Assembly: GCF_015207755.1 (NCBI RefSeq)
Contig: NZ_JADEWH010000011.1
Location: forward strand, 62,001-126,000
Length of the DNA: 64,000 nt
Direction of reading: 5' to 3'
From: Nodularia sp. LEGE 06071
Lineage (GTDB): Bacteria; Cyanobacteriota; Cyanobacteriia; Cyanobacteriales; Nostocaceae
Positions within the stretch are counted from its first letter, which is position 1; each line of letters opens with the position of its first letter. Of the stretch, positions 19,701 through 27,731 are shown in pieces. The notes beneath the pieces were generated by a model. That model did not search any database. It was not told the DNA's origin and saw only the letters and a list, made by a program, of their open reading frames with translations. The position numbers and the translations under genes were made by a program.

Positions 19701-19977
19701 AGTTAGTTATATATATGAAGAGAAGACTTTATCTTCTCAAGTTTTTTGTTTGCCTAATGAGCCGTTTGACCTCAGCGAATTTATGAGCGCTATGCCACGG
19801 GAATGGATCATAAAATTAAATGCAGCAGCTCTTGATGCTGACTCGGAATTGGTTAATGAAATGGTTGTTCAAATTCCAGAAATTCACGGTTCCACAATTC
19901 AAATTATTAGAAATTGGGTAAATAAGTTTGAATTTGAAAAAATTCTTGATTTAACAGAATCATTCTTGGGCAATTGA
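13789..19977 (+). CDS. Giant hybrid Ser/Thr kinase - AAA ATPase - GAF - histidine kinase - receiver protein
   Basis: 2062 residues. Domains in order: Ser/Thr kinase ~8-270 (catalytic HKDIKPKN, D138; the DFG position reads DFC at 157-159); AAA/NACHT-like ATPase from ~300 (Walker A GFSGIGKT at 363-370, then IFLDDLQWAD); a long helical TPR-like region to ~1340; GAF ~1357-1530; HisKA with SHELRTP (H1569); HATPase ~1670-1790 (NLLNNAIKF, DTGLGIAP, GTGLGLTIS); receiver ~1853-1975 (phospho-acceptor D1903). This is the multidomain kinase type common in Nostocales, thought to integrate stress signals. Cytoplasmic, no membrane segment. A response regulator gene follows 232 bp downstream. The C-terminal ~60 residues resemble an incomplete extra domain. 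Confidence 0.93.
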   Translation: MLTIPNYRITQQLYSGSRSLVYRAISALNDQSVILKLLSSEYPTLNELVQFRHQYTIAKNLDLPGIIKHLSLEKYRNSYLLVLEDFGGISLSDYMGANNQTEASSVPQNLHLDEFLHIAIQIVQALETIHQNYIIHKDIKPKNILINPETKQIKIIDFCICSILPRQKPEIVHLNMFEGTTAYMSPEQTGRMNRGIDYRTDFYSLGVTFYELLTGQLPFQSNDTMELFHCHIARMPISPIAINSAIGKMLNDIVLKLMAKTPEERYQTAFGLRIDLEKCREKFLEKTSITPFKLAQNDIDSRLIIPEKLYGRETEVATLLAAFNRLSEKGNADIEPTNQSSRLGAYRTIENPQNQIELILVSGFSGIGKTAVVNEVNKVIVRQRGYFIKGKFDQFQRDIPFLAWIQALQNLIRQLFSESLIKVEIWKTKILTALGTQAKVLTDVIPELELLIGQQPDVSDFSENAGHNRFYLLLKKILLVFATKDHPLVIFLDDLQWADTASLKLIELFMNETNTSYLLLIGAYRDNEVSATHPLMLTLDELKKNQVRFDSITLKPLNKYSINALIADTLNCLKKTVQPLTEVVFNKTKGNPFFATQLIKSLHEQSLIYFRYKKNTGIWQYNIAEIKALYTSDNVVEFMATQLQKLPVNTQEILKLAACIGNSFDLNTLVIAHERSPDEIAAALISALQESLIIFEDKTHFLNDPEILGLQSQNSEQIHYKFGHDRVQQAAYLLIPEAQKQSTHLKIGQLLLTKIPESKRETRIFDIVNQLNYGWELLKNQTERDELAQLNLIAGRKALASTAYTAAGKYFTISKKLLPADSWLNLYDLTLCLYESAAETAYLTGDFVEMSSLVEIVLQQARTVLDKMKIYVVKIKAYQSQNKPLIAIKIALTALALLGIEFPEQPSQLDIQDGVEEIQSNLALKKIEGLIELPEMTDREKLAAMRIFSIITSSLFSTNIELLSLIVFKQVNLSIQYGNALESAIAYTNYGLILCGRLGKIDAGYQFGQLALNLLDRLKTPEIKTKTIFYVSVWTKHWKVHLKDTLKNFLDAYTNGLETGDLQFAALSAYLYCNILFFTGKELSQVRQEMAKYGEVLTQMKQKATLEKLQIYEYAVIALTELNEQDENTKLVINHQIQINHKTASCQVYCTQLILNYLFNNYLKAIEDAKNAEKYLAGVTSTMIVPIFHFYDSLARLAIYSESSEYEQKNILQNAESNLAKMRNWADHAPMNYLHKFDLLKAEQHRVMGENIQAMEYYDKAIAGAKENEYLNEEALANELAAKFYLAWGKEKIARIYLAEAYYAYFHWGALAKLKDLQNRYPNLLSHIQLIEQTNSDIKDKVSKVTTGDAISNSTRGSEALDLATVIAASQAMSKEINLESLLSTLMQVAIENAGASKGVLVLHDQGDLTLEAIALSETGTQTPEILVNLLPSVALTPEEIPNSIINYVTRTQEILLVDNATTETNFAHDIYIIQQQPKSVLCIPILNQGKLIGILYLENNLTVKAFIPDRVEILKLLSSQAAISIENARIYNNLAQKVKERTAELEIAKQESEAANQAKSSFLANMSHELRTPLNVILGFSNLMMSNTNLSAEEQENLSIINRSGEHLLNLINQVLDLSKIEAGRMTLNETNFDLYYLLADVENIFYLQAKEQGLQLHFQCAKDVPQYISTDQLKLRQVLINLLNNAIKFTPQGSVSVKIKLKAAVEILPKMSLHSQCQIIFEVSDTGLGIAPHELEKLFKPFGQTSSSQQVQEGTGLGLTISRQFINLMGGEITVISGGKSFSPSLEKSATDSLALDIADQQQVTNQKTALPPSSTTFIFDVTTTVIDRVEVENKSELIRVINLAPNQPKYRMLVVDDHEYNRQLLVKILGRLDFELREAINGQEAIEIWEAWSPHLIWMDMRMPVMDGYEATKHIKSTTKGQATAIIAITASVLEEQKAVVLSSGCDNFVRKPFQERVIFEIIAKYLEVSYIYEEKTLSSQVFCLPNEPFDLSEFMSAMPREWIIKLNAAALDADSELVNEMVVQIPEIHGSTIQIIRNWVNKFEFEKILDLTESFLGN

Positions 19978-20209
19978 TATGTATTATTAATTAATATTTA
20001 ATTTATTTAAAAACATAATTACTTTTCAAATTATGTGCGCGAATCTTTAATTGGAAATACTGACAATAAGGTATAAAATATAAAACAGGACTGACGCAAC
20101 GTTGATGGTCTAGTTTTTTAGGGCGCGTCGCTGTGTATCTGCTTGATTGTTTATGAAAGTTGCGTAAGTTCTGTATAAATTCCAATTTTTCAGCATTAAA
20201 TATTTAAAT

Positions 20210-21301
20210 ATGAACTTTGAGCAAGCATTATTATTGGTAGAATCTATCTTTAAAGATAAAACGGGAAAGCAATTAACAGATCCAGAAAAAAGAATTTTAA
20301 AAGCTGCTTGGGAAAACCAGCCGTACAATAATATTTCTGACAGTTTGTACTTGAGCATAGGACATATTAAAGATTTAGCTTCTCTTTTATGGAAGCGCAT
20401 TTCATATGTAATGGAAGCAAAAGTTAACAAGAGAAATTTTCGCTATTTCATAGAGAACCAAGCTATAATAAACAATCCTGCTTTTACTCAAATAGAAGAA
20501 ATTGAAGCTGATAAAGCTAATGTTTTAATTGTTGATGATTTTGTAGATAATTTGCGTTTTTTAACAGATATTTTAATTAGGCGTGGGTACAAAGTCCGCA
20601 GCGTGACTAATGGCAATATGGCATTAAAAACAGCTATTAATAAACTGCCTGATGTTATTTTATTGGATATTAAAATGCCACAGATTGATGGTTATGAAGT
20701 CTGCAAAGCTTTCAAAATGAACGAATTGCTTTCAGAAATACCTGTAATATTCTTAAGCGCACTTGATGAAGTTATTGATAAAATTAAAGCTTTCCAAGTT
20801 GGGGGAGTTGATTACATCACTAAACCTTTTTATCCAGAAGAAGTAATAGCTCGCATTCAAACTCAATTAACTATTCAAAAACAAAAGCTTGAACTACGAC
20901 AGGCAATTGAAGAACATCAGCAAACGGCAGAAATTCTTTATCAATCTCGGGCTTTGTTGGCTAATTTGTTGAATAATTCTCTAGATGGAATTGCCGCTAT
21001 ACAGGCGGTGAGAAATACGATTGATGGAGAAATTGATGACTTTATCTATCTGGTGGTTAATCCTGTTTTTGCTAAATTCTTTGGTGTAAAACGCGAACGT
21101 CTTACAGATATGTCAGGGGTGAAGAACTTGGTGAATCTGCTTGCTCCAGAATTCTTTGATACATTAGTATGGGTAGTTAAGACAGGAAAACCAATGGAGA
21201 AAAAAATTTACTGTAAAAATGGTAAAGTTCAAAAATTGTATAACTTTACTATTGTGAAGTTTGGAGATGGCTGTTCGATTACTGGACGAGCTGTTCCTTG
21301 A
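20210..21301 (+). CDS. Response regulator with vMAP-like N-terminus and PAS-like C-terminus
   Basis: Residues ~1-80 resemble the helix-turn-helix-like N-terminal domain of cyanobacterial vWA-MoxR-associated proteins (EQALLLVESIF...LTDPEKRILKAAW). A complete receiver domain follows (~103-225; VLIVDDF, phospho-acceptor in LLDIKMP, conserved K in TKPFYPEE). A short coiled stretch then leads to a PAS-like domain (~250-350) with NPVFAKFFGV. The protein ends directly after this, with no kinase or output domain, so it may act by protein contact. It is on the same strand just after the giant hybrid kinase and is a likely phosphorelay partner (inference). Confidence 0.85.
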   Translation: MNFEQALLLVESIFKDKTGKQLTDPEKRILKAAWENQPYNNISDSLYLSIGHIKDLASLLWKRISYVMEAKVNKRNFRYFIENQAIINNPAFTQIEEIEADKANVLIVDDFVDNLRFLTDILIRRGYKVRSVTNGNMALKTAINKLPDVILLDIKMPQIDGYEVCKAFKMNELLSEIPVIFLSALDEVIDKIKAFQVGGVDYITKPFYPEEVIARIQTQLTIQKQKLELRQAIEEHQQTAEILYQSRALLANLLNNSLDGIAAIQAVRNTIDGEIDDFIYLVVNPVFAKFFGVKRERLTDMSGVKNLVNLLAPEFFDTLVWVVKTGKPMEKKIYCKNGKVQKLYNFTIVKFGDGCSITGRAVP

Positions 21302-21391
21302 TAAATTTGATTCAGAATTTTTTCTGTTGTAGTTCACTAGAGATGGAACATTGTTTTAAGATAAATTATGTTGCACATAATAGAGAGTTTA

Positions 21392-22198
21392 ATGATTAAA
21401 TTAATTGGTATTGTTTTGAGTTTGTTGCTTGTGTTGGGTTGGAGTACACCAGCGAGCGCAGTATCCCAAACGCCTAGTATTACTCAAGTACAGTTACAAC
21501 AAGGGGATGAATGGGCGAAGAAGGCTTTGACTGCTACGAATAAGGGTGATTTTGCCACTGCGGAAACGTACTGGACACAGATTATTGAGCAGTTTCCCAC
21601 CAATGCAGGTGCATGGAGTAACCGGGGAAATTCGCGGGTGAGTCAGAATAAATTGCAAGCAGCATTGACAGATTACAATAAAGCTATAGAACTCGTGCCT
21701 AATGCCACTGATCCCTATTTAAATCGGGGTACAGCTTTAGAAGGGTTGGGAAAATGGCTTGAGGCGATCGCGGATTATAATCATGTACTAGAACTTGATC
21801 CCAATGATCCGATGGCGTACAACAATCGGGGTAATGCCAAATCAGGATTAGGACAATGGCAAGAGGCGATCGCTGATTATCAAAAATCAATGGAAATTGC
21901 CCCAAATTTTGCCTTTGCGCGGGCCAACTATGCCCTCGCCCTTTATGAAACTGGTCAAATCGACGAAGCCATCCGCGAGATGAAGAACATCGTCCGCAAA
22001 TATCCCCAATTTGCCGATATGCGTGCCGCCCTCACAGCAGCTTACTGGGTAAATGGTAACCAAGGCGAAGCTGAAAGCAACTGGGTAGCAGCTTATGGCC
22101 TGGATAACCGCTACAAAGATATGAACTGGGTAACAAATATCCGCCGTTGGCCTCCCACTATGGTGGTAGCTTTAGATAAGTTCTTGAAACTTCAGTAA
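21392..22198 (+). CDS. Secreted tetratricopeptide-repeat protein
   Basis: Start chosen at ATG 21392, which has a GAGAG element upstream and begins a clean signal peptide (MIKLIGIVLSLLLVLGW...ASA). An in-frame ATG at 21368 would add eight residues before it. The mature part contains about five TPR units with the A-W-x-N-R-G-N pattern, then a less regular C-terminal region ending in RRWPPTMVVALDKFLKLQ. It is probably exported to the thylakoid lumen or periplasm as an assembly or scaffold factor. Close relatives are frequent in cyanobacteria and chloroplasts, but their role cannot be read here. Confidence 0.85.
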   Translation: MIKLIGIVLSLLLVLGWSTPASAVSQTPSITQVQLQQGDEWAKKALTATNKGDFATAETYWTQIIEQFPTNAGAWSNRGNSRVSQNKLQAALTDYNKAIELVPNATDPYLNRGTALEGLGKWLEAIADYNHVLELDPNDPMAYNNRGNAKSGLGQWQEAIADYQKSMEIAPNFAFARANYALALYETGQIDEAIREMKNIVRKYPQFADMRAALTAAYWVNGNQGEAESNWVAAYGLDNRYKDMNWVTNIRRWPPTMVVALDKFLKLQ

Positions 22199-22281
22199 TT
22201 ACCGCTGAAGGCCTTCACAATTGCTCAACGCAAATCTGTTTGAGAAATCAACAAAAATAGATACCTTTAGAAATAAAAAAC

Positions 22282-23742
22282 ATGAATAAAGCATTTTTGA
22301 AAGAGAGTCTAGGTTCAAAAGATACAGCAAAAGAATTGGCTGAAAAAGTTCAAAAATTTGTCCCTGCTTATCAGCAATATCTCGAAAAACATGGTTTAAA
22401 ACCTGGTGAACCTTTTGAAAACTTACCAACCTCAGATAAGAAATCCTATGCCCTAGTCTATCCCTATGAAGATATTCTGGCGACAGAGAAAGAAGAAATT
22501 TTTGCTCTGTTTCGTTCTTCCGGTTCATCAGGTAATAGCTTTTATTGGCCTCAACTTAAATCAGCTTATCGCTTTTCACCTATAGCAACAAGAAAGTCTC
22601 TTGAAGATATCTTTTCTATTGATCAGAAAAAAACACTAGCTATTGTTGGATTTAATCTTGGCGGCTGGATTGGGGGAGAATCTTCTTCTTGGAATCTCAA
22701 AAATGTGGCACTCGATACTCCTTATTCTTTTTCCGTTCTCTGCCCAGGGAATGATATCGATGAGATCATCAAAATAATCTGCCAATTAGAGTCGTCTGTG
22801 GAGCAGATTCTCCTCTTTATCGTCCCCTCCGCCATTGGTCATCTTCACTTGAGAGCCAGTCAGTTAAAACAGTCTCTTCCAGTCAAAAAACTCAGATATG
22901 TAGTGGGTGGCGAACCATTTCCAGAAACACTGCGTACTTCTTTCCAAAATCAGGCGGGGGTAGAACACAATATCCCATTTATGCTTTCTGTGTATGGGAG
23001 CGCTGATACTGGGAATTTCGGATTTGAATCCCTGTATTCAGTCGCTTTGCGAAAACTCTGCCAAAATGAAGCTCTTGCTGAAGAATTAGGGTTAGAATCT
23101 CCGATTCCCCAATTTTATCATTTTGTTGCACCGAACACATTTTTGGAAACTGTGAACGGAAACCTATGTATTACTCTTTGGCAAGGAATTCCTCTGGTAC
23201 GCTACATTCTTTATGACCGAGTATCTTTATACAGTTGGAGAGAATTAAGACAAGCCATTCTCTCCTCAGATCAGCTCAATTCTCAAGATGAACCTTGGGT
23301 GAAACTTCTAGAATCAGCTGGTGAGATGCTTCCTGATTTAATCGCGGTCACAGGTCGGGCTGATAGCTGTTTGATAATTGGGGCAGCAAATCTAATGGAA
23401 TATATGTTAGATGAAGCCGTAAAACATGAAGAGCTAAATCATATTCTCACAGGACTATACCGGGCTAAAATTGTTTACGAAGAAAATAAACAATATTTAT
23501 CATTTGATTTAGAAACTATACAAGGGATTGCTCTAGATGAAGAAAAGAGAGAACTAGTTTATTACTCTTTAGTTAAAACTTTAGGACGCTTAGAACCCTA
23601 TTTTTTAGAAGCTTATAAAAAGCTTTATAGTATTTGGGATAACGACCCGACAAAGCGGATTCTTCGACTCAATTTTCTCTCCTGGCCTAGTTTATCTCAG
23701 ACAACAGAAACCTCTATCAAACAAAGAGGTATTCTTCGGTAA
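22282..23742 (+). CDS. LuxE/PaaK-like adenylate-forming enzyme
   Basis: 486 residues with the ANL-superfamily AMP-binding loop FRSSGSSGNSFYWP (~residues 75-88), a central block ending in SVYGSADTGNFGFES (adenine-binding region) and TGRADSCLIIGAANL near residue 360. This pattern fits phenylacetate-CoA ligase or LuxE acyl-protein synthetase relatives, which activate a carboxylate as acyl-AMP. The substrate is unknown. No strong Shine-Dalgarno precedes the ATG. The convergent neighbour is a cytochrome P450, so joint metabolism of a fatty or aromatic acid is possible but unsupported. Confidence 0.75.
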   Translation: MNKAFLKESLGSKDTAKELAEKVQKFVPAYQQYLEKHGLKPGEPFENLPTSDKKSYALVYPYEDILATEKEEIFALFRSSGSSGNSFYWPQLKSAYRFSPIATRKSLEDIFSIDQKKTLAIVGFNLGGWIGGESSSWNLKNVALDTPYSFSVLCPGNDIDEIIKIICQLESSVEQILLFIVPSAIGHLHLRASQLKQSLPVKKLRYVVGGEPFPETLRTSFQNQAGVEHNIPFMLSVYGSADTGNFGFESLYSVALRKLCQNEALAEELGLESPIPQFYHFVAPNTFLETVNGNLCITLWQGIPLVRYILYDRVSLYSWRELRQAILSSDQLNSQDEPWVKLLESAGEMLPDLIAVTGRADSCLIIGAANLMEYMLDEAVKHEELNHILTGLYRAKIVYEENKQYLSFDLETIQGIALDEEKRELVYYSLVKTLGRLEPYFLEAYKKLYSIWDNDPTKRILRLNFLSWPSLSQTTETSIKQRGILR

Positions 23743-23803
23743 TATTAAGTGTGGTTCATGAGTGACGATGATCACCATCAATGAACCCCTCCCCGCAAGT
23801 GGA

Positions 23804-23890
23804 GCTACCGTGTACACACAAGTCGAAAAACCCTACCCACATTGGCTTGAAACTCTTAAGGTGCGTTATAGATGCTAGTCCTAACGCACC
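23804..23890. repeat. Solo terminal repeat of the MITE-like family plus a 9-bp stem-loop
   Basis: GCTACCGTGTACACACAAGTC at about 23804-23824 (first part GCTACCGTGTACACAC) is a lone copy of the terminal repeat of the elements at 28437 and 44136. Just after it, GGTGCGTTA (23860-23868) and TAACGCACC (23882-23890) form a perfect stem with a 13-nt loop, a sequence type seen as a dispersed repeat in cyanobacteria. Both lie between convergent genes, where the hairpin could end transcripts. Confidence 0.6.
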
Positions 23891-23921
23891 GAAAACCGAG
23901 GATGGTTGGTTACGCTGGGCT

Positions 23922-25280
23922 TTAATTTTTTGGCGTTCCCTTGATAACCATCGGCACACCTCCTTTAGGCCCAAACAGTATGCCCTTACGTATTGGCTGC
24001 ACTGGTTGACTATCCGCCAATTCCATTTGCCATTTAGACAGCACTGTGGCCAACACTAGTTTCATTTCAAACAGGGCAAACGCCATGCCAATACAGCGAC
24101 GGTTACCACCACCAAAGGGTATATATTCAGAACTGGAAAACTGCCTTTCTAAAAAACGCTCTGGCTTAAATGTCTGGGAATCAGGATATAAATCTTCCCG
24201 ATGATGAGTTAAATACACACAGGGGATTAATAACGTCCCAGGTGCAAACTGATATTCCCCAATTTGTAGCGGTGATTTGACTAATCGACTCAAAAGCAAC
24301 ATTGTAACTGGGTAAAGTCGCAGTGTTTCCGCACAAACTGCATTCAAATAAGGTAATCGAAAAATAGCATTGGAGTCGGAGTTTTCACCCAAAGAGTCTA
24401 TCTCTGGCAATAATTTCTCACGCACCTCTGGCTGATGGTGAATCCAGTACAAAGCCCAAGTCAGTGCTGTAGCAGTAGTTTCTTGACCTGTTAGTAATAA
24501 AGTCATCAACTCATCACGTAACTCCACATCCGTCATCGGCTTACCCGCTTCATCACGAGTTGCCATCATTAAAGATAAAATATCAGTCCGGGATGAGTCA
24601 GACTGTGCTTGGCGTTCTTGAATTTCAGCATAAATGAGTTCATCAATTTGCTGTCGTAAACGCAGAAACTCTCCCCAATGACTCCAAGCACCTAAATCCC
24701 GGCGCAGTGATGGGAAAATTACCAGCATTGACCGTAAAATAGGTTTTTTGGGATTGAGGATGGCAATTAAAAGTTGCTTGAGTTTTTCGTAACGTGGCCC
24801 CTCAGCTAGACCAAATACAGCCTTTAAAATCACTTGAAAGGAAATGGCTTGCATCGATGACAACACAGAAACTGTTTCACCTACTTGCCATTGATTAGTC
24901 ACTTGCTGACTGATATCACGAATTAAATCGCCATAAGCCAGCATTCTTTCTCCATGAAAGGGGGGTGTCAACAGCTTGCGTTGTCGCTGGTGAGGCTTAC
25001 CATCTAGGGATAGTAGTGATTGATTTCCCAATAAAGGCGATTGAAACCCAGCTGCTGCACCACAGTCTAAATGTTTGGGATCGGTGTTAAAAATCTGCTG
25101 AATAGCTTCAGGGTTGCTGACGAATACTTGAGGAGTAAAAAGTGGTCCGACGCGGAGGGTGAAAATATCACCATAGCTTTTAGCACAGTCTTCCATATAT
25201 TCCAAAGGGCTAGTCAGCCATCGGTATGTCTGTAGCCAAGGGTGATTTTTGGGGCCATCAGGTAGTTGAAGTGCAGGCAT
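23922..25280 (-). CDS. Cytochrome P450 (CYP110-like)
   Basis: The start chosen is ATG 25280 (MPALQLPDGP...), matching the usual N-terminus of cyanobacterial CYP110 proteins; a Met 14 codons earlier is possible. All P450 hallmarks are present: I-helix LLTGQETTATAL, K-helix ETLR, PERF, and haem-binding FGGGNRRCIG with the Cys ligand near residue 394. A Pro-rich N-terminus without a membrane anchor suggests a soluble or peripheral enzyme. Class members hydroxylate fatty acids or alkanes and terpenes; the substrate here is unknown. A TnpB element has landed just upstream of the gene (stop codon at 25358), so it may have changed the promoter. Confidence 0.92.
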   Translation of the reverse strand: MPALQLPDGPKNHPWLQTYRWLTSPLEYMEDCAKSYGDIFTLRVGPLFTPQVFVSNPEAIQQIFNTDPKHLDCGAAAGFQSPLLGNQSLLSLDGKPHQRQRKLLTPPFHGERMLAYGDLIRDISQQVTNQWQVGETVSVLSSMQAISFQVILKAVFGLAEGPRYEKLKQLLIAILNPKKPILRSMLVIFPSLRRDLGAWSHWGEFLRLRQQIDELIYAEIQERQAQSDSSRTDILSLMMATRDEAGKPMTDVELRDELMTLLLTGQETTATALTWALYWIHHQPEVREKLLPEIDSLGENSDSNAIFRLPYLNAVCAETLRLYPVTMLLLSRLVKSPLQIGEYQFAPGTLLIPCVYLTHHREDLYPDSQTFKPERFLERQFSSSEYIPFGGGNRRCIGMAFALFEMKLVLATVLSKWQMELADSQPVQPIRKGILFGPKGGVPMVIKGTPKN

Positions 25281-25357
25281 TTTGATTATTTTTCCAATGA
25301 TTGGAGCCAGAATTTTATGCACCCATTACTTGATAAATTTTAGAACACAAATGTGAA

Positions 25358-26638
25358 CTACCCACACTGACTTGGAGTACCAAGTAAAGTGTCGGCTTCT
25401 GTACTCACAGGGGAATGCCGCAACTTAGACTTTCGCCCAAGCTTTGGTCTGACATCCCCTCCTACAGCAGAGACGGCTGAACCTTCCGCCTTGATCATTT
25501 CGACTGCGGTTCCATCGAGCGAAGTCGAGATGCTCAATGCCAGCACTCTGATCCCCTCGGCTCTAATATTGATCGCTGCGTTGCCATCACGGTCATGATG
25601 AGTACCACAATGAGGACAAGTCCATTCCCTTACATCCAATGGCATCTCACTCAGTTGATGGAAACAATTAGAACAGAGCTTGGAACTGGGAAACCATCTA
25701 TCAATCTCAACCAACTTTCCACCTTTACGCTCTAGCTTATAGGCTAGAAAATTGGTGAATGTTCCCCAACCAACATCAGAAATTGCCTTCGCCAAATTGT
25801 GATTACGAACCATGCCTTTGACATGAAGATTCTCTACTATGACAGCTTGGCTATCGCTGACCAACTTATAACTAAGTTTATGTAAAAAATCTTGCCTGGA
25901 GTTACTAACTCGCTCGTACACTTTGGCAACAACTTTTCTATACTTGTTTCTTGACTTACTCCCTTTTTGTTTACGGGCTAACTTTTTCTGCTTACGTTTG
26001 AGGTTTTTCTCATGCTTGGCTAGGTGTTTAGGATTATCGTATTGAGAAACCTTTTCACCATCAGTTACCACAGCAAAGTGCTTCAACCCTAAATCAATAC
26101 CGTAAATCTTACCGAATGTAATAGTTGGATTTTCTCCTTCTACTTCAGTCAGGATAGATGAGAAATATTTACCTGATGGAGTTTTACATACAGTTACAGT
26201 CTTGAGTGTCCCCTCAATTGGTCTATGTATTTTGGCTTTGACTATCCCAATATTGCCGGGAAGTTTGACATTGCCATCGACAATTTTGACGTTTTGAGGA
26301 TAGTGAATAGACTGTTTACCATGCTTGGATTTGAACTTAGGAAACCCAGCACGTTTCTCAAAAAAGTTCTTGTATGCTGTGGTGAGATTAAGTGTTGTTG
26401 CCTGTAAAATTTGGCTATAACAATCGGCTAACCATACAGTCTCTTCTGCTTTTTTGAGCGCCGGAAGAAACGCATTGAGTGCTACACGGCTAAGTCCCTT
26501 GCCTGTTTCTTTATAAGTTTCAATTGACTTATTTAGAGCGTAATTCCACCACCAACGAGCGCAACCAAATGCTTGAGCTAGTTGTATTTCTTGTTCTTTT
26601 GATGGATACAAACGGACAAGAACCGCTTTGTGTAACAC
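25358..26638 (-). CDS. tnpB: IS200/IS605-type TnpB, RNA-guided nuclease, without TnpA
   Basis: 426 residues starting at a GTG (26636-26638) placed 9 nt after a perfect Shine-Dalgarno (AAGGAGGTGAT). RuvC residues are intact: D182 in IYGIDLG, E269 in VIVENLH, and D349/D351 in HHDRDGNAA. The zinc ribbon is C322-x2-C325...C341-x2-C344. A Ser/Gly/Lys-rich tail of ~65 residues follows; its DNA probably overlaps the omega RNA scaffold. No tnpA transposase is nearby, so the element is non-autonomous. The stop codon is followed at once by TTCAC (25353-25357 on the minus strand), a plausible right end. Confidence 0.92.
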   Translation of the reverse strand: MLHKAVLVRLYPSKEQEIQLAQAFGCARWWWNYALNKSIETYKETGKGLSRVALNAFLPALKKAEETVWLADCYSQILQATTLNLTTAYKNFFEKRAGFPKFKSKHGKQSIHYPQNVKIVDGNVKLPGNIGIVKAKIHRPIEGTLKTVTVCKTPSGKYFSSILTEVEGENPTITFGKIYGIDLGLKHFAVVTDGEKVSQYDNPKHLAKHEKNLKRKQKKLARKQKGSKSRNKYRKVVAKVYERVSNSRQDFLHKLSYKLVSDSQAVIVENLHVKGMVRNHNLAKAISDVGWGTFTNFLAYKLERKGGKLVEIDRWFPSSKLCSNCFHQLSEMPLDVREWTCPHCGTHHDRDGNAAINIRAEGIRVLALSISTSLDGTAVEMIKAEGSAVSAVGGDVRPKLGRKSKLRHSPVSTEADTLLGTPSQCG

Positions 26639-26757
26639 TTAATATCACCTCCTTGGTAGCAATACTTTACCACAAATGGATATGGCGGTAAAATAGCCCA
26701 ATAAAATAAAATAAAATAATTGGTGATTCCGCACTACGTGCCGCTACGCGAACATAC

Positions 26758-26800
26758 ATCCAGTATTTGTTTTTGCCTAGCAAAAAAGCAATACTGGATG
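26758..26800. repeat. Near-perfect 43-bp palindrome
   Basis: CATCCAGTATT (26758-26768) pairs with AATACTGGATG (26790-26800). Inside, TTTTTGC pairs with GCAAAAA around a CTA loop, with one small bulge. It lies in the 280-bp gap between tnpB and the HAD gene. It could be a small palindromic repeat or structured RNA end. No T-tract follows on either strand. Confidence 0.6.
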
Positions 26801-26918
26801 CAATCGTTATCACCCACCTTATATCCCACCACTGATTCGTCCTTCCCAAATTCAGTGGGGGACTTACGGCGTAACAGTTAAAAACTGAGTACAACTAAAA
26901 AAGGCTTTTTCCCACTCC

Positions 26919-27731
26919 CTACTCTCCACTCCCCACTCCCCATAATAGTTCTGCTATTTTGACTGGATTTAGCTGTTCAACATTACTTAAAACTATTGCT
27001 GCACCTGCGGCTAGTAGTGTTTCGCTATAAGCATCACTATGGGCTGCTGTTTCCTGGACGTGAGGTGGTAAAATCCCCACACCAATCCAAGTCCGGTGAG
27101 GATGCATCTCTCGCGCCTTTCTGACGGTATACATATCAGCTACGGTATCGCCCACATAGATGATTGCTGACATATTATTTATTTCTGTCTCTAATAAGCG
27201 AATAGTGGCAAATAGTCCTGTGGGGTCTGGTTTACCTGGCGCATCTTCCATCGCAATTAACACTGGCGACTGTAAACCCAGACGTTTGTGCAGAACATAG
27301 GTAGCAGAAGCACGGGTAGCACCACTGAAAAATCCCCAGTCAATTCCAGATTCTGTGAGTTTTTCTAAATAGTTGGGTTGTAATAATAAAGGTTCATCAC
27401 AGATATACCCATTCCAATTTTCTGGGTCTGTGCCTCGATAACGAGATTGAAAAAAGGCGACAATAGTTTTGTAATCCAGTTGCAATTGCTGGCGAGTTTG
27501 TCCCAGAGATTCAAAGTAGCGGTAAATAAATTCTTGGGAAGCTTCCCAATCATTATTCCAGAGTCCTTCTGATTTTAGCTGGTCAATATCTCCTGGCGTG
27601 GGACGATAGGCTGTGTTGGTAAAATGCTCTACAGTGTCCGCCAGCGCTCGGCGGTAGGAATTGCCGACATCGCGCACAACACCGTCAATATCGAAAACAA
27701 CAATAGTTGTTGCGGAAGATTTTTCAGTCAT
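26919..27731 (-). CDS. HAD-superfamily subfamily IA hydrolase
   Basis: 270 residues with the HAD nucleophile motif FDIDGVVRD (first Asp the nucleophile), motif II FFSGATRAS, Lys in GKPDPTG and the acidic motif YVGDTVADM. It matches the HAD type shared by plants and cyanobacteria (TIGR01548-like). It is expected to be a Mg-dependent phosphatase acting on a small phosphorylated metabolite, cytoplasmic. It diverges from ycf65, 190 bp away. Family certain, substrate unknown. Confidence 0.88.
   Translation of the reverse strand: MTEKSSATTIVVFDIDGVVRDVGNSYRRALADTVEHFTNTAYRPTPGDIDQLKSEGLWNNDWEASQEFIYRYFESLGQTRQQLQLDYKTIVAFFQSRYRGTDPENWNGYICDEPLLLQPNYLEKLTESGIDWGFFSGATRASATYVLHKRLGLQSPVLIAMEDAPGKPDPTGLFATIRLLETEINNMSAIIYVGDTVADMYTVRKAREMHPHRTWIGVGILPPHVQETAAHSDAYSETLLAAGAAIVLSNVEQLNPVKIAELLWGVGSGE

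Noticed and set aside
20050-20180. Repeat-like GCGTAAGT/ACGCAACG pieces between the hybrid kinase and the response regulator
   Set aside because: These are short common cyanobacterial repeats (also near 293 and 13720) without a clear boundary or structure.
26667-26894. 75-codon minus-strand frame between tnpB and the HAD gene
   Set aside because: It spans the 43-bp palindrome and low-complexity ATAAAATAAA runs; no family resemblance or start support.
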